Assembly: GCA_947581745.1 (NCBI GenBank)
Contig: CANPVW010000189.1
Span: forward strand, 1-5,617
Direction: 5' to 3'
DNA: 5,617 bases
Source of the DNA: Candidatus Benthicola azotiphorus
GTDB taxonomy: Bacteria > Gemmatimonadota > Gemmatimonadetes > Palauibacterales > Palauibacteraceae
The notes under the pieces are model-generated. The model saw only the letters and a list, made by a program, of their open reading frames with translations. It did no database searches and was not told the origin of the DNA. This document shows, piece after piece, positions 1 through 5,617 of the stretch. The position numbers and the translations under genes were made by a program. Position 1 is the first letter of the stretch. Each line of letters starts with the position of its first letter.

Positions 1-1
1 A

Positions 2-403
2 TTCGCGATGCGGCCGGGGTACAGCAACTTCCAGCGCGTGCGACAGGGTGAGATCGTGGCGGACGACCGCACGGGACCGGTCCGAGCACCCCAGCACGGC
101 CGCATCTTTCTCCCTCTCTACCAGGAGCAGGGCGACGACGGGTTCTTCATCGTTCGCGCCGTACACCCGGCCTGGCTTCACCTTTCGGCCGGACTGCGCC
201 GGCTGAACCTCTCGTCGCTCGCCCGCTGGCTGCCCGGGATTCACCCCGCCCGCCGTCGATCGGATGCGCTCATCGTGGATCGGCGCGTCGCCCGGTGGCT
301 TGCCGTCGACGTCTTCCACCTGCTGGGCTACCGGAAGTCGCGCGTCACGCGTGGCTGGTACGTATTCCGACGTCGATCGCACGACGTCGGGGCGCGCACC
401 TGA
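2..403 (+). CDS. Succinylglutamate desuccinylase/aspartoacylase-family hydrolase, C-terminal fragment
   Basis: This is the last 133 residues of a protein whose start lies left of the window; the frame is open to the first base, so the ATG at position 8 is internal rather than a start. The readable part has the C-terminal beta-domain pattern of the AstE/AspA family (PF04952, M14-like zinc amidohydrolases that deacylate amino-acid derivatives): GYSNFQ, then QGEIVA, a short V-R-A-P-x-x-G turn, then LPLYQEQGDDGFF. The zinc ligands (His/Glu and His) lie in the missing N-terminal domain, so activity and substrate cannot be judged. After the family core the protein carries an Arg-rich tail of about 80 residues (LSAGLRRLNL, then VARWLAVDVFHLLGYRKSR) that resembles a variant seen in uncharacterised deacylase-like members. 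It ends with TGA at 401-403 and converges on the minus-strand operon. The family call is fairly sure; the exact substrate is unknown. Confidence 0.72.
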   Translation, partial: FAMRPGYSNFQRVRQGEIVADDRTGPVRAPQHGRIFLPLYQEQGDDGFFIVRAVHPAWLHLSAGLRRLNLSSLARWLPGIHPARRRSDALIVDRRVARWLAVDVFHLLGYRKSRVTRGWYVFRRRSHDVGART

Positions 404-440
404 AGCGCCGACCGCGCCGGCGCCGCCCGGAGACCCGGGA
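404..440. other. Convergent intergenic gap without a clear terminator
   Basis: The 37 nt between the two converging stop codons are almost pure G+C. They contain a short dyad (CCCGG 426-430, loop AGAC, CCGGG 435-439) and the palindrome GCGCCGGCGC at 414-423, but neither is followed by a T-run on either strand. The hairpin could slow polymerase, but it does not meet the usual intrinsic-terminator pattern. Termination here may be Rho-dependent or lie inside the neighbouring genes. Confidence 0.4.
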
Positions 441-1622
441 TCAGAGCAGGGTCGCCCGGATGGCCTCCAGCAACTCACGCACGTCCGCTTCTTCGTTGTA
501 CAGGTGCGGAGCCACTCGAATCGCGCTTCCACGCAGCGACACCGAGAGCGACCGGGCCTCGAGCTCGGGACGCAGCCGGGAAGGATCGACCCGCGCCGGA
601 AGGCGGAGGCCGAAGAGATGGCTGCCGCGCCACGATTCGTCTTCCACCGAGATGCCCAGCGCGCCCGCCTCCGCGAGGGGATCGCGCGTGATCTCCCGGC
701 AATAGGACTGAATCGCCGCCGGTGTCCAGCTCCGGATGAGCTCCAGGGCGGCGAGCTGCATCGGGACGAGAATGAAGTTCGAGCGCTCGCCGACGTCGTA
801 GCGGGCCGCGGCCGGCCGATAGTCGTCGGTGTATTCCCCTACCCGGCGGAAGTCTTCGCTGCCCGGTCTGGAGGTCCAGGTTTCCTCCACGGGTGTTCCG
901 TCGTCGAAACGGGGGCCGTACCAGGCGAGTCCCAGGCTGTAGGGGCCCAGGAGCCACTTGTAGCCGGCGCACACGAGGGCATCGGGCCGCACGGCGGCGA
1001 GATCGAAGGGCACGGCGCCGACTGACTGCGTTCCGTCGACGATCAGAGCCGCCCCCACGGCCCTCGCGCGTTCCCCGACCGCTTCGAGGTCGAATCGCGT
1101 CCCGTCCATCCAGTGATAGTTGGGCACGGCGACCACGGAGGTGCTCGAATCGATCGCCTCCAGCAGGGCCTCGTTCCAGGCGTGGCCGCGCGATCCCTCG
1201 GTGGAGGGAGGTTCCACCGTCCGGAGGATCAGCCCTTTCTCGGCCGCGATCCGCCGCCAGGGGTAGACGTTGCTCGGGAATTGCTCCGCCAGGATCACGA
1301 TGCTCGTCCGCGCCGGCGCCGCCACGTTTCTCGCCGCCGCGGTGATGCCGTAGGACACCGACGGAACGATGGCCACGCGCATCGGGTCCGTGCCGCCGAT
1401 GAGCTCGCTGAAAGCGGCTCGCAGGCGGTCGCTGTCCTCGAAGAAGTCCGAGGCCTCGATCTCGAAGGGGCGCCGCTTCCGCTGCATTCCCTGGATCCCC
1501 GCCGCCTCCACGTCCCGGTGGAGCGGTGACATGTAGGCACAGTTCAGATACCGCACACCCGGGGGGAGGGAGAAGCCGTCGGATTGTCGGGGGATCGCCG
1601 GAGAACTCACCGAATCGCTCAT
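441..1622 (-). CDS. Class V (fold-type I) PLP-dependent aminotransferase-like protein
   Basis: A complete protein of 393 residues, the usual length for class V aminotransferases (the cysteine desulfurase/isopenicillin-N epimerase superfamily). The N-terminus has the family opening R-Y-L-N-C-A-Y-M-S-P (residues 24-33). A phosphate-binding region follows around PSVSYG (87-92), then a cofactor-stacking position at NYHWMDG (168-174). The Asp that pairs with the PLP ring nitrogen is in IVDGTQSVG (D196, with Q199), and the Schiff-base lysine is K222 in GYKWLLGP. No cysteine-desulfurase active-site Cys loop is visible, so sulfur mobilisation is unlikely; racemase/epimerase, lyase or transaminase chemistry all remain possible. 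I chose the ATG at 1622 because GAGG lies 8 nt upstream. A GTG at 1658 would add 12 Arg-rich residues and overlap the preceding gene. It begins 10 nt after the oxidoreductase stop, so it is probably co-translated and is the last gene of the operon. The family is confident; the substrate is not identifiable. Confidence 0.88.
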   Translation of the reverse strand: MSDSVSSPAIPRQSDGFSLPPGVRYLNCAYMSPLHRDVEAAGIQGMQRKRRPFEIEASDFFEDSDRLRAAFSELIGGTDPMRVAIVPSVSYGITAAARNVAAPARTSIVILAEQFPSNVYPWRRIAAEKGLILRTVEPPSTEGSRGHAWNEALLEAIDSSTSVVAVPNYHWMDGTRFDLEAVGERARAVGAALIVDGTQSVGAVPFDLAAVRPDALVCAGYKWLLGPYSLGLAWYGPRFDDGTPVEETWTSRPGSEDFRRVGEYTDDYRPAAARYDVGERSNFILVPMQLAALELIRSWTPAAIQSYCREITRDPLAEAGALGISVEDESWRGSHLFGLRLPARVDPSRLRPELEARSLSVSLRGSAIRVAPHLYNEEADVRELLEAIRATLL

Positions 1623-1630
1623 GTGCCGCG

Positions 1631-1635
1631 CCTCA
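1631..1635 (-). promoter_or_regulatory. Shine-Dalgarno of the aminotransferase gene, overlapping the upstream stop
   Basis: On the minus strand TGAGG combines the TGA stop of the oxidoreductase gene (1635-1633) with a GAGG Shine-Dalgarno core (1634-1631), 8 nt before the ATG at 1622. The arrangement suggests termination-reinitiation coupling and is the reason for preferring 1622 over the GTG at 1658. Confidence 0.65.
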
Positions 1636-2634
1636 CGGCGCGACCTCGCGTCCCTCACGTGCCGACCGGTAGCAAGCCTCGAGGACCTCGACCAGGCTCA
1701 CTTGCTCCTCCGGGGCGGTGGCCGGCTTCTCGCCTCGCACGTGGCGCAGGAATTCGCCCCACTCCTGCCGGTAGGAATCGGCATACAGGTCCGCCGGCGG
1801 ACGGTCGAGGGGCGGAGTCACGTCCATGACCCCGGACTCGGTCTCGCTCAGGAGCTGCAGAGGGTAGGAATAGGCCGAACCACGGTTTCCGAGCACGATC
1901 ACGGAGTGCCGATCGCGCTCGTCGATGAGCTCCCAGGTGACCTCGACGCTGGCGGAGGCGCCGTCCGCGAGCGCCAGGTGGACGATCGCCGAGGTCTCGA
2001 CGTCCGCATCCCCGTGCAGACGGGCGCACAACCGCTCGACCGAGGGGTAGTCGAGAATCCACAGGAGCACGTCCAGCGCCTGGGCCCCCAGATCCATCAG
2101 CGCGCCACCGCCCGACCGTGCCGGATCCCGCCGCCAGCCGCGCCTCGGCCTTCGCGACCTCCGGTTGAGCCAGTTGAACCGTATGTGATGGACTTCCCCG
2201 GCCTCGCCGTTCGCCACGAAGTGCTTGATCGCTCTGAGGTCGTAGCGATAGCGGAGATTGTTCGCGACCATCAGCTCTCTGCCGGCCCTCGAGGCAGCCT
2301 CGACCAATCGACGCGCGACGGTCGAATCGCTGACGAATGGACGTTCGCACATGACGTGCGAGTCGTGGGACAGGGCGGACAGCACGCCGGCCTCGTGCTC
2401 GCTGGTGGGCGAGCAGATCAGGACGGCGTCGAACGACTTGCGGTCGGCGAGCTCGTCCAGGGTCGGAGCCACCGATTCCACCTCGAACCGTTCCGCGATC
2501 GTTCTCGCCTTCGAGAGGTCGGTGTCGACCAGGCCGACGACCTTCACGTCCGAGAGCCTCTTGAGAATCGGCAGATGAACGACCTGGGCGGCGCCTCCCG
2601 CCCCGACTACGGCGATGTTGACCCTACGCACCAC
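1633..2634 (-). CDS. Gfo/Idh/MocA-family oxidoreductase with atypical catalytic residues
   Basis: A full-length 333-residue protein with the two-domain layout of Gfo/Idh/MocA dehydrogenases, which oxidise or reduce sugars, inositols and related compounds with NAD(P). The N-terminal Rossmann fold shows NIAVVGAGGAAQ (residues 6-17), and an Asp at the end of the second strand (V-D37-T-D) favours NAD(H). ICSPTSEH (73-80) is the usual second cofactor loop. The motif that is normally E-K-P is E97-R98-P99 (MCERPF). The second catalytic motif, normally D-x-G-x-H, is D181-L-G-A-Q185, preceded by the typical GGGALM. So the Asp is kept, but the Lys and His used in family members such as inositol dehydrogenase are replaced. 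Start is GTG at 2634, with AAAGGAG 7 nt upstream; the next codon is also GTG. It lies 36 nt after the barrel gene and 10 nt before the aminotransferase gene. Fold assignment is strong; whether it is a working dehydrogenase is open. Confidence 0.9.
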   Translation of the reverse strand: MVRRVNIAVVGAGGAAQVVHLPILKRLSDVKVVGLVDTDLSKARTIAERFEVESVAPTLDELADRKSFDAVLICSPTSEHEAGVLSALSHDSHVMCERPFVSDSTVARRLVEAASRAGRELMVANNLRYRYDLRAIKHFVANGEAGEVHHIRFNWLNRRSRRPRRGWRRDPARSGGGALMDLGAQALDVLLWILDYPSVERLCARLHGDADVETSAIVHLALADGASASVEVTWELIDERDRHSVIVLGNRGSAYSYPLQLLSETESGVMDVTPPLDRPPADLYADSYRQEWGEFLRHVRGEKPATAPEEQVSLVEVLEACYRSAREGREVAP

Positions 2635-2641
2635 TACCGGA

Positions 2642-2648
2642 CTCCTTT
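2642..2648 (-). promoter_or_regulatory. Strong Shine-Dalgarno AAAGGAG for the Gfo/Idh/MocA gene
   Basis: AAAGGAG on the minus strand ends 7 nt before the GTG at 2634, the best ribosome-binding site among the junctions of this operon. It lies in the only intergenic space of more than 10 nt in the block (2635-2670). I see no convincing promoter or terminator in that space, so it appears to be only a translation-initiation region. Confidence 0.75.
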
Positions 2649-2670
2649 CCCGTCCCGGCTCGGCCCGCCG

Positions 2671-3333
2671 TCAGAACCGATAGGCCACGCCCGCGTACAC
2701 CGCCACGTTGCTGGCCGAGGTCACCAGGGTTCCCCGCACGTCCGCGTACAGGCGGAGGTGCTTGCCGGGGTCGAACTGGAGGCCTCCCACCGCCGAGATC
2801 CCGGCGGTCACGACGGCATCGTCAAGGAAGGTGCCGCGGATGGCCTGGCCCGAGTCGTTCAGGATGTACAGGTCCGCCCCCGCTCCGAGGTACGGTGTGA
2901 ACACGTCGGCGTTCGGCGTCCACTGCAGATCGATGCCCAGGATCCAGTAGTCGCGCTTCAGCTTTCCGAGGTCGATGGTGCAGTCCGGCCCGGAGCACAC
3001 GGCCTCGAGGTTGCTCTCGAGCTTCGCGACGGCCTGATCGTCGATGTCGGCCGACCAGAAGGCGAACCGCGGGACGACCCTGACGTGCGGACCGAGGTAG
3101 CCCAGGTCGGCGCGAAGACCGAATCCGACCGCTCCCTGGGCATCCTTGGCGTTCACCCACACCACGTCGACGCCGATCGCCTGCAGGCCCAGGTTTTCGT
3201 AGTCGTATTCCGCCAGGTTCTGTGCCGACACACCCGCGGCCCCGGCGAGAGCGCCCCCCGAAAGCACCGACAGGATCGCCACGACGCGCAGTCCGCCTGT
3301 CCCAACCCTTCGTCCCATCCCCCTTCGCCTCAT
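2671..3333 (-). CDS. Small outer-membrane beta-barrel protein
   Basis: A 220-residue exported protein. The N-terminus is a signal peptide: an Arg-rich start (MRRRGMGRR), a hydrophobic core at about residues 17-30, and a probable cleavage after V-S-A37. The mature part has eight alternating-residue segments compatible with a small OmpA/OmpW-like barrel: about 50-61, 68-78, 83-94, 128-138, 144-159, 174-187, 191-205 and 209-220. It ends in VAYRF, the terminal aromatic signature recognised by the BAM machinery. The longest loop, between the third and fourth segments, holds the pair C113 and C118 (CSGPDC), which could form a disulfide. The ATG at 3333 overlaps the spoIID-like stop in an ATGA junction and has GAAGGAG 7 nt upstream; the ATG at 3318 lacks a well-spaced site. 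The open frame extends further upstream only as a shadow of the neighbouring gene. Ligand or structural role is unknown. Confidence 0.82.
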   Translation of the reverse strand: MRRRGMGRRVGTGGLRVVAILSVLSGGALAGAAGVSAQNLAEYDYENLGLQAIGVDVVWVNAKDAQGAVGFGLRADLGYLGPHVRVVPRFAFWSADIDDQAVAKLESNLEAVCSGPDCTIDLGKLKRDYWILGIDLQWTPNADVFTPYLGAGADLYILNDSGQAIRGTFLDDAVVTAGISAVGGLQFDPGKHLRLYADVRGTLVTSASNVAVYAGVAYRF

Positions 3334-4643
3334 CCTTCGTCTCCTTCGTACACGTGAACCAGGGTCGCTCCCGGGTAGTAGGTCGTCAGGATCTGAGCAT
3401 AGTCCTGGCCGGCCCGTGCCCGCCCGATTGCACCCCACTGACACATGCCGGCTCCGTGACCATAGCCGCGGCCATCCAGCTCCACCAGACCGTCGGAGCG
3501 GTCGACGATGGAGAAGTCCGTGGAGTTCAGTATCCGTCCCTCCTGCGGAAGGGCGCGCCGGATGTCGAGCCGGCTGAGCACGAGCTCCATCCCTTCGCCG
3601 TGAAACGCCAGATCGCGCACTCTGCCGCTCGCCGTCGTGTCCATCACCTCGAGGCTCTCGACCCTTCCGAGCTCGTTCACCGGCACCTTGAAATGAGCTG
3701 CAAGACCGGCTCTCGCCACGGAGTCCAGCTGGTCGGCCGACCACACGATGCTCCAGCGGTAGCGGGGCGACGCGGCGCAGTAGTCGGTGCCGTCCGGTGC
3801 CCGATCCGACACGGAGCGCAGGTAGGGGACGGGCTCGCGATCCAGGACCTCGTCGATGGCCGCCGTCCGGCCGCCGCAGGTCGAATGGTAATAGGCCCGG
3901 ATCGGCCGACCATCGAACATCAGGATCATTCCCGCCGTCCGCCGCACGGCCTCCGTCGCCTCGACCCGCTCGGCTTCCATGCCGCCGTATGCCTGATCCT
4001 CCACGCTTCCGAACAGGTCGAAGCCCTGCTCGAAGTTCCTCCCGAGCTGCGCCACGGCGTACGTGCGGGCCGCGACCGCCTGCGCCTCCACTGCGGCAAG
4101 CTCTTCGGCGTCGCGCGGACCGATCTCGAGCGGGACAACGCCCAGCAGATAGTCCTCCAGGGAAATCACGTTGATAGCGCTGACACGGTCTCCCGCGGCG
4201 ACCCGCAGTTCAGCCGATCCGCGATATGGCAGGCCGTCAATGATGATCGGTTCCCCGCCCCGGGCCGGGTACACGCGAACCGAGGGCGAGCCTGACGGCG
4301 CGTTCTCGAGAAGGCCCTCGAGGCGCAGAACGGCGCCATCCGCGCGTGCCAGCAGCTGGCCGCCGGGACCTACCTCTCCAGCCGGCTGGCCGGTCAGGGC
4401 ATCCTCGAGGCGCAGCCCGGCCGGCGAGGACAGGCTCGCCGTCGGCAGGTTCACCGCGACTCCGATCCTCACGGCCGGTCCCTCGGGGCCGGCAGTCCGC
4501 ACGAAGTCGGGGATCCCGGCGCCCTCACCGGGGGTCGAGCCGGACGTCCGGACGGCCGGCGACAAGGCCAGCGGCAGGGCCGCGAGAAGGGCCAGGACAG
4601 TCGGAGCGGCCCGGGGACGGCCGCCGCAGCGCCTGGCGGTCAC
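3330..4643 (-). CDS. Secreted SpoIID/LytB-domain protein (peptidoglycan-acting)
   Basis: A 437-residue protein with an N-terminal signal peptide (hydrophobic core about residues 14-30, no lipobox) and a SpoIID domain. SpoIID-family proteins act on peptidoglycan as lytic transglycosylases on denuded glycan (SpoIID) or as amidase enhancers (LytB). Landmarks: PYRG (139-142); SLEDYLLGVVPLE (161-173), where E173 probably matches the catalytic Glu of the GVVPxE motif; AQAVAARTYA (187-196); YYHSTCGGRTA (251-261), with H253 and C256 as possible metal ligands; PYLRSV (273-278); and GRGYGHGAGMCQWGA (391-405). About 100 less conserved residues precede the domain (from VRIGVAVN at 58). The start is GTG at 4643, overlapping the rimO stop as GTGA; a good Shine-Dalgarno is missing, so translation probably depends on coupling. 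The frame stays open far upstream, but that part is antiphase to rimO and encodes Gly/Arg-rich nonsense. Such proteins are common outside spore formers, and no other sporulation gene is in view. Confidence 0.9.
   Translation of the reverse strand: MTARRCGGRPRAAPTVLALLAALPLALSPAVRTSGSTPGEGAGIPDFVRTAGPEGPAVRIGVAVNLPTASLSSPAGLRLEDALTGQPAGEVGPGGQLLARADGAVLRLEGLLENAPSGSPSVRVYPARGGEPIIIDGLPYRGSAELRVAAGDRVSAINVISLEDYLLGVVPLEIGPRDAEELAAVEAQAVAARTYAVAQLGRNFEQGFDLFGSVEDQAYGGMEAERVEATEAVRRTAGMILMFDGRPIRAYYHSTCGGRTAAIDEVLDREPVPYLRSVSDRAPDGTDYCAASPRYRWSIVWSADQLDSVARAGLAAHFKVPVNELGRVESLEVMDTTASGRVRDLAFHGEGMELVLSRLDIRRALPQEGRILNSTDFSIVDRSDGLVELDGRGYGHGAGMCQWGAIGRARAGQDYAQILTTYYPGATLVHVYEGDEG
3341..3347 (-). 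promoter_or_regulatory. Shine-Dalgarno GAAGGAG for the beta-barrel gene, inside the end of the SpoIID-like gene
   Basis: GAAGGAG on the minus strand lies within the last codons of the SpoIID-like gene, 7 nt before the ATG at 3333. Together with the ATGA stop/start overlap it fixes the start of the barrel gene and implies translational coupling. Confidence 0.7.
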
Positions 4644-5617
4644 CTGCCCCAGACGGCTTCGAGTCCCATCGGCAGCACCGGCAGCGAGCGCCCCGGCCTC
4701 GCGCGCGGAGCGCGGAGCGCGGCCGACGATCCGACCGTCGCCGGTCGCACGATACCGCGAACCTCCGCTCTCAGGTCGTAGTCGTCGGCTTCGACGACCG
4801 TCGCGTCGACGATCGTCCCCGGCTGCAGCGCCACCTCGGCTTCCAGCAGCGTGACACCATCCACGTCGTCCGCCTGCCCCCAGGTCCGGGCCACCGGGGT
4901 CTCCCCTCCCTCGTCCACGAGCGCTTCGACCCGCCGTCCGACCGTCGCAGCGAGCCGGTCGGCGCTGATTCCGCGCTGTACCTCCAGCAGCTCCTCGAGC
5001 CGCTCCCGACCCAGGCCGTCCGGGAGGAAGTGCTGCTGCAGAGCCATCGCCCGGGTCCCGTCCTGGGGCGAGAAGGCGAAGGCGCCGAGCCGGTCGAACT
5101 CGACCTCCTCCATGAAGTCCAGGAGGTCGCGGAACTCGGCATCGGTCTCGCCGGGAAAGCCCACCAGGATGGTGGTGCGGAGCGTGAGATCGGGGATGGA
5201 GGCACGGAGCCACGCGATCTTCTCGCGGAGGCGGTGCTGCCGCTCGGGCCGCCGCATGCGTCGCAGCACGTCGTCACTGGCATGCTGTATGGGCATGTCC
5301 AGGTACGGCACGATTCGACGCTCGTTCGCCATGAGCTCGACGAGCGGCTCGCGGAGCCCCGCGGAGTAGATGTAGAGCAGCCGGAACCAGGGAATGTCGG
5401 TCTCGTCCAGCAGTCGGTCCAGCAGCGCTGCGATGTCCCCGCCATCAGCCAGGTCCCGGCCGTAGTGGGCGAGGTCCTGCGCAACGAGGTTGACCTCGAC
5501 CGCCCCCTGAGCTTCGAGCCGTCTCGCCTCGGCGACGAGCCGGTCCGCATCGAACGATCGGTGCTTCCCGCGCCACAGCGGAATGGCGCAGAAGGCGCAG
5601 CCGTGGTCGCATCCCTC
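4640..5617 (-). CDS. rimO: Ribosomal protein S12 methylthiotransferase RimO, N-terminally cut by the window edge
   Basis: The last 325 residues of RimO, the radical-SAM enzyme that methylthiolates an Asp of ribosomal protein S12; the start and the N-terminal MTTase domain (roughly 130 residues) lie beyond the right edge. The visible part opens with EGCDHGCAFCAIP, whose C-x3-C-x2-C (fragment residues 3, 7, 10) binds the SAM-cleaving 4Fe-4S cluster. RimO-type rather than MiaB-type marks are QDLAHYG (47-53), YLDMPIQHAS (105-114), LRTTILVGFPGET (146-158) and, in the TRAM domain (about 222-285), ADDVDGV (249-255). After the TRAM domain, where RimO normally ends, there are 40 further Arg/Pro-rich residues (286-325) that I do not recognise. 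The stop overlaps the next gene by 4 nt. It is probably the first or an early gene of the operon in this window. Confidence 0.93.
   Translation of the reverse strand, partial: EGCDHGCAFCAIPLWRGKHRSFDADRLVAEARRLEAQGAVEVNLVAQDLAHYGRDLADGGDIAALLDRLLDETDIPWFRLLYIYSAGLREPLVELMANERRIVPYLDMPIQHASDDVLRRMRRPERQHRLREKIAWLRASIPDLTLRTTILVGFPGETDAEFRDLLDFMEEVEFDRLGAFAFSPQDGTRAMALQQHFLPDGLGRERLEELLEVQRGISADRLAATVGRRVEALVDEGGETPVARTWGQADDVDGVTLLEAEVALQPGTIVDATVVEADDYDLRAEVRGIVRPATVGSSAALRAPRARPGRSLPVLPMGLEAVWGR
4703..4723. repeat. Three tandem copies of a 7-bp unit in the rimO 3' end
   Basis: Plus-strand GCGCGGA is present twice in a row (4703-4709, 4710-4716), followed by a third copy differing only in its last base (4717-4723, GCGCGGC). 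It lies in the part of rimO encoding the unusual C-terminal tail. Seven is not a multiple of three, so a change in copy number would shift the rimO frame. Chance occurrence in such GC-rich sequence is possible. Confidence 0.6.

Noticed and set aside
414..439. G+C-rich dyads between the convergent genes as an intrinsic terminator
   Set aside because: The stems are short and neither strand has a following T-run.
1623..1658. Alternative GTG start at 1658 for the aminotransferase-like gene
   Set aside because: It would add an Arg-rich 12-residue leader overlapping the upstream gene; the ATG at 1622 has a properly spaced GAGG.
1621..3357. Long plus-strand open frame (578 codons) across the oxidoreductase and barrel genes
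   Set aside because: It is antisense to two well-recognised genes, has no recognisable domain, and its His/Arg/Pro-rich translation is typical of a shadow frame in GC-rich DNA.
3334..3744. Upstream extension of the barrel protein frame to 357 residues
   Set aside because: It overlaps the conserved C-terminal SpoIID motif in another frame, and the signal peptide and Shine-Dalgarno place the start at 3333.
3222..4295. Plus-strand open frame of 357 codons opposite the SpoIID-like gene
   Set aside because: It is antisense to a gene with strong domain motifs, shows no domain of its own and no signal-like or conserved pattern.
4540..4551. Perfect 12-bp palindrome CCGGACGTCCGG
   Set aside because: It lies inside the SpoIID coding sequence just after the signal peptide, is single-copy in the window as far as I can see, and is plausible by chance at this GC content.
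3330..4643. SpoIID as evidence for a spore-forming host
   Set aside because: SpoIID/LytB domains are widespread in non-sporulating bacteria, and the adjacent outer-membrane barrel and absence of other sporulation genes argue against it.
4644..5213. Upstream extension of the SpoIID reading frame to give a 627-residue protein
   Set aside because: The added part is out of phase with clearly conserved RimO sequence and encodes Gly/Arg/Pro-rich sequence; the signal peptide directly after the GTG at 4643 marks the true N-terminus.

Overview
The window is a GC-rich bacterial segment carrying six protein-coding genes and no RNA gene, mobile element or CRISPR array that I can see. The host is most likely a diderm (Gram-negative-type) bacterium: one gene encodes a secreted protein that reads as an eight-stranded outer-membrane beta-barrel with a C-terminal Phe. 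A SpoIID/LytB protein sits beside RimO in an otherwise non-sporulation context, which together with the GC content and protein style suggests a phylum such as Gemmatimonadota, Acidobacteriota or a related candidate phylum. That placement is a low-confidence inference.

Layout. At the left edge (2-403, + strand) is the C-terminal end of a succinylglutamate desuccinylase/aspartoacylase-family zinc hydrolase. It converges, across a 37-nt gap, on a tightly packed minus-strand block that fills the rest of the window. In transcription order (right to left) the block contains: rimO (ribosomal protein S12 methylthiotransferase, N-terminus beyond the right edge); a secreted SpoIID/LytB-domain protein; a small outer-membrane beta-barrel protein; a Gfo/Idh/MocA-family oxidoreductase; and a class V (fold-type I) PLP-dependent aminotransferase-like protein. 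The junctions are a 4-nt GTGA overlap, a 4-nt ATGA overlap, a 36-nt gap with a strong Shine-Dalgarno, and a 10-nt gap whose Shine-Dalgarno overlaps the preceding stop. The five genes are therefore very probably one operon. Its promoter must lie upstream of rimO, outside the window.

How they fit together. The rimO-spoIID-barrel part mixes ribosome modification with envelope proteins (peptidoglycan and outer membrane). The two downstream genes look like small-molecule enzymes and could act in sequence (oxidation then amination, or handling of a PLP substrate), but nothing in the sequence identifies the substrate. The most notable deviations are in the Gfo/Idh/MocA protein, where the catalytic Lys of the EKP motif is Arg and the catalytic His of the D-x-G-x-H motif is Gln, and at the rimO-spoIID junction, where a 7-bp tandem repeat sits in an unusual RimO C-terminal tail and could, if it gained one unit, fuse the two reading frames. 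I found no evidence of a wholly new system; most of the window looks like ordinary chromosomal genes.
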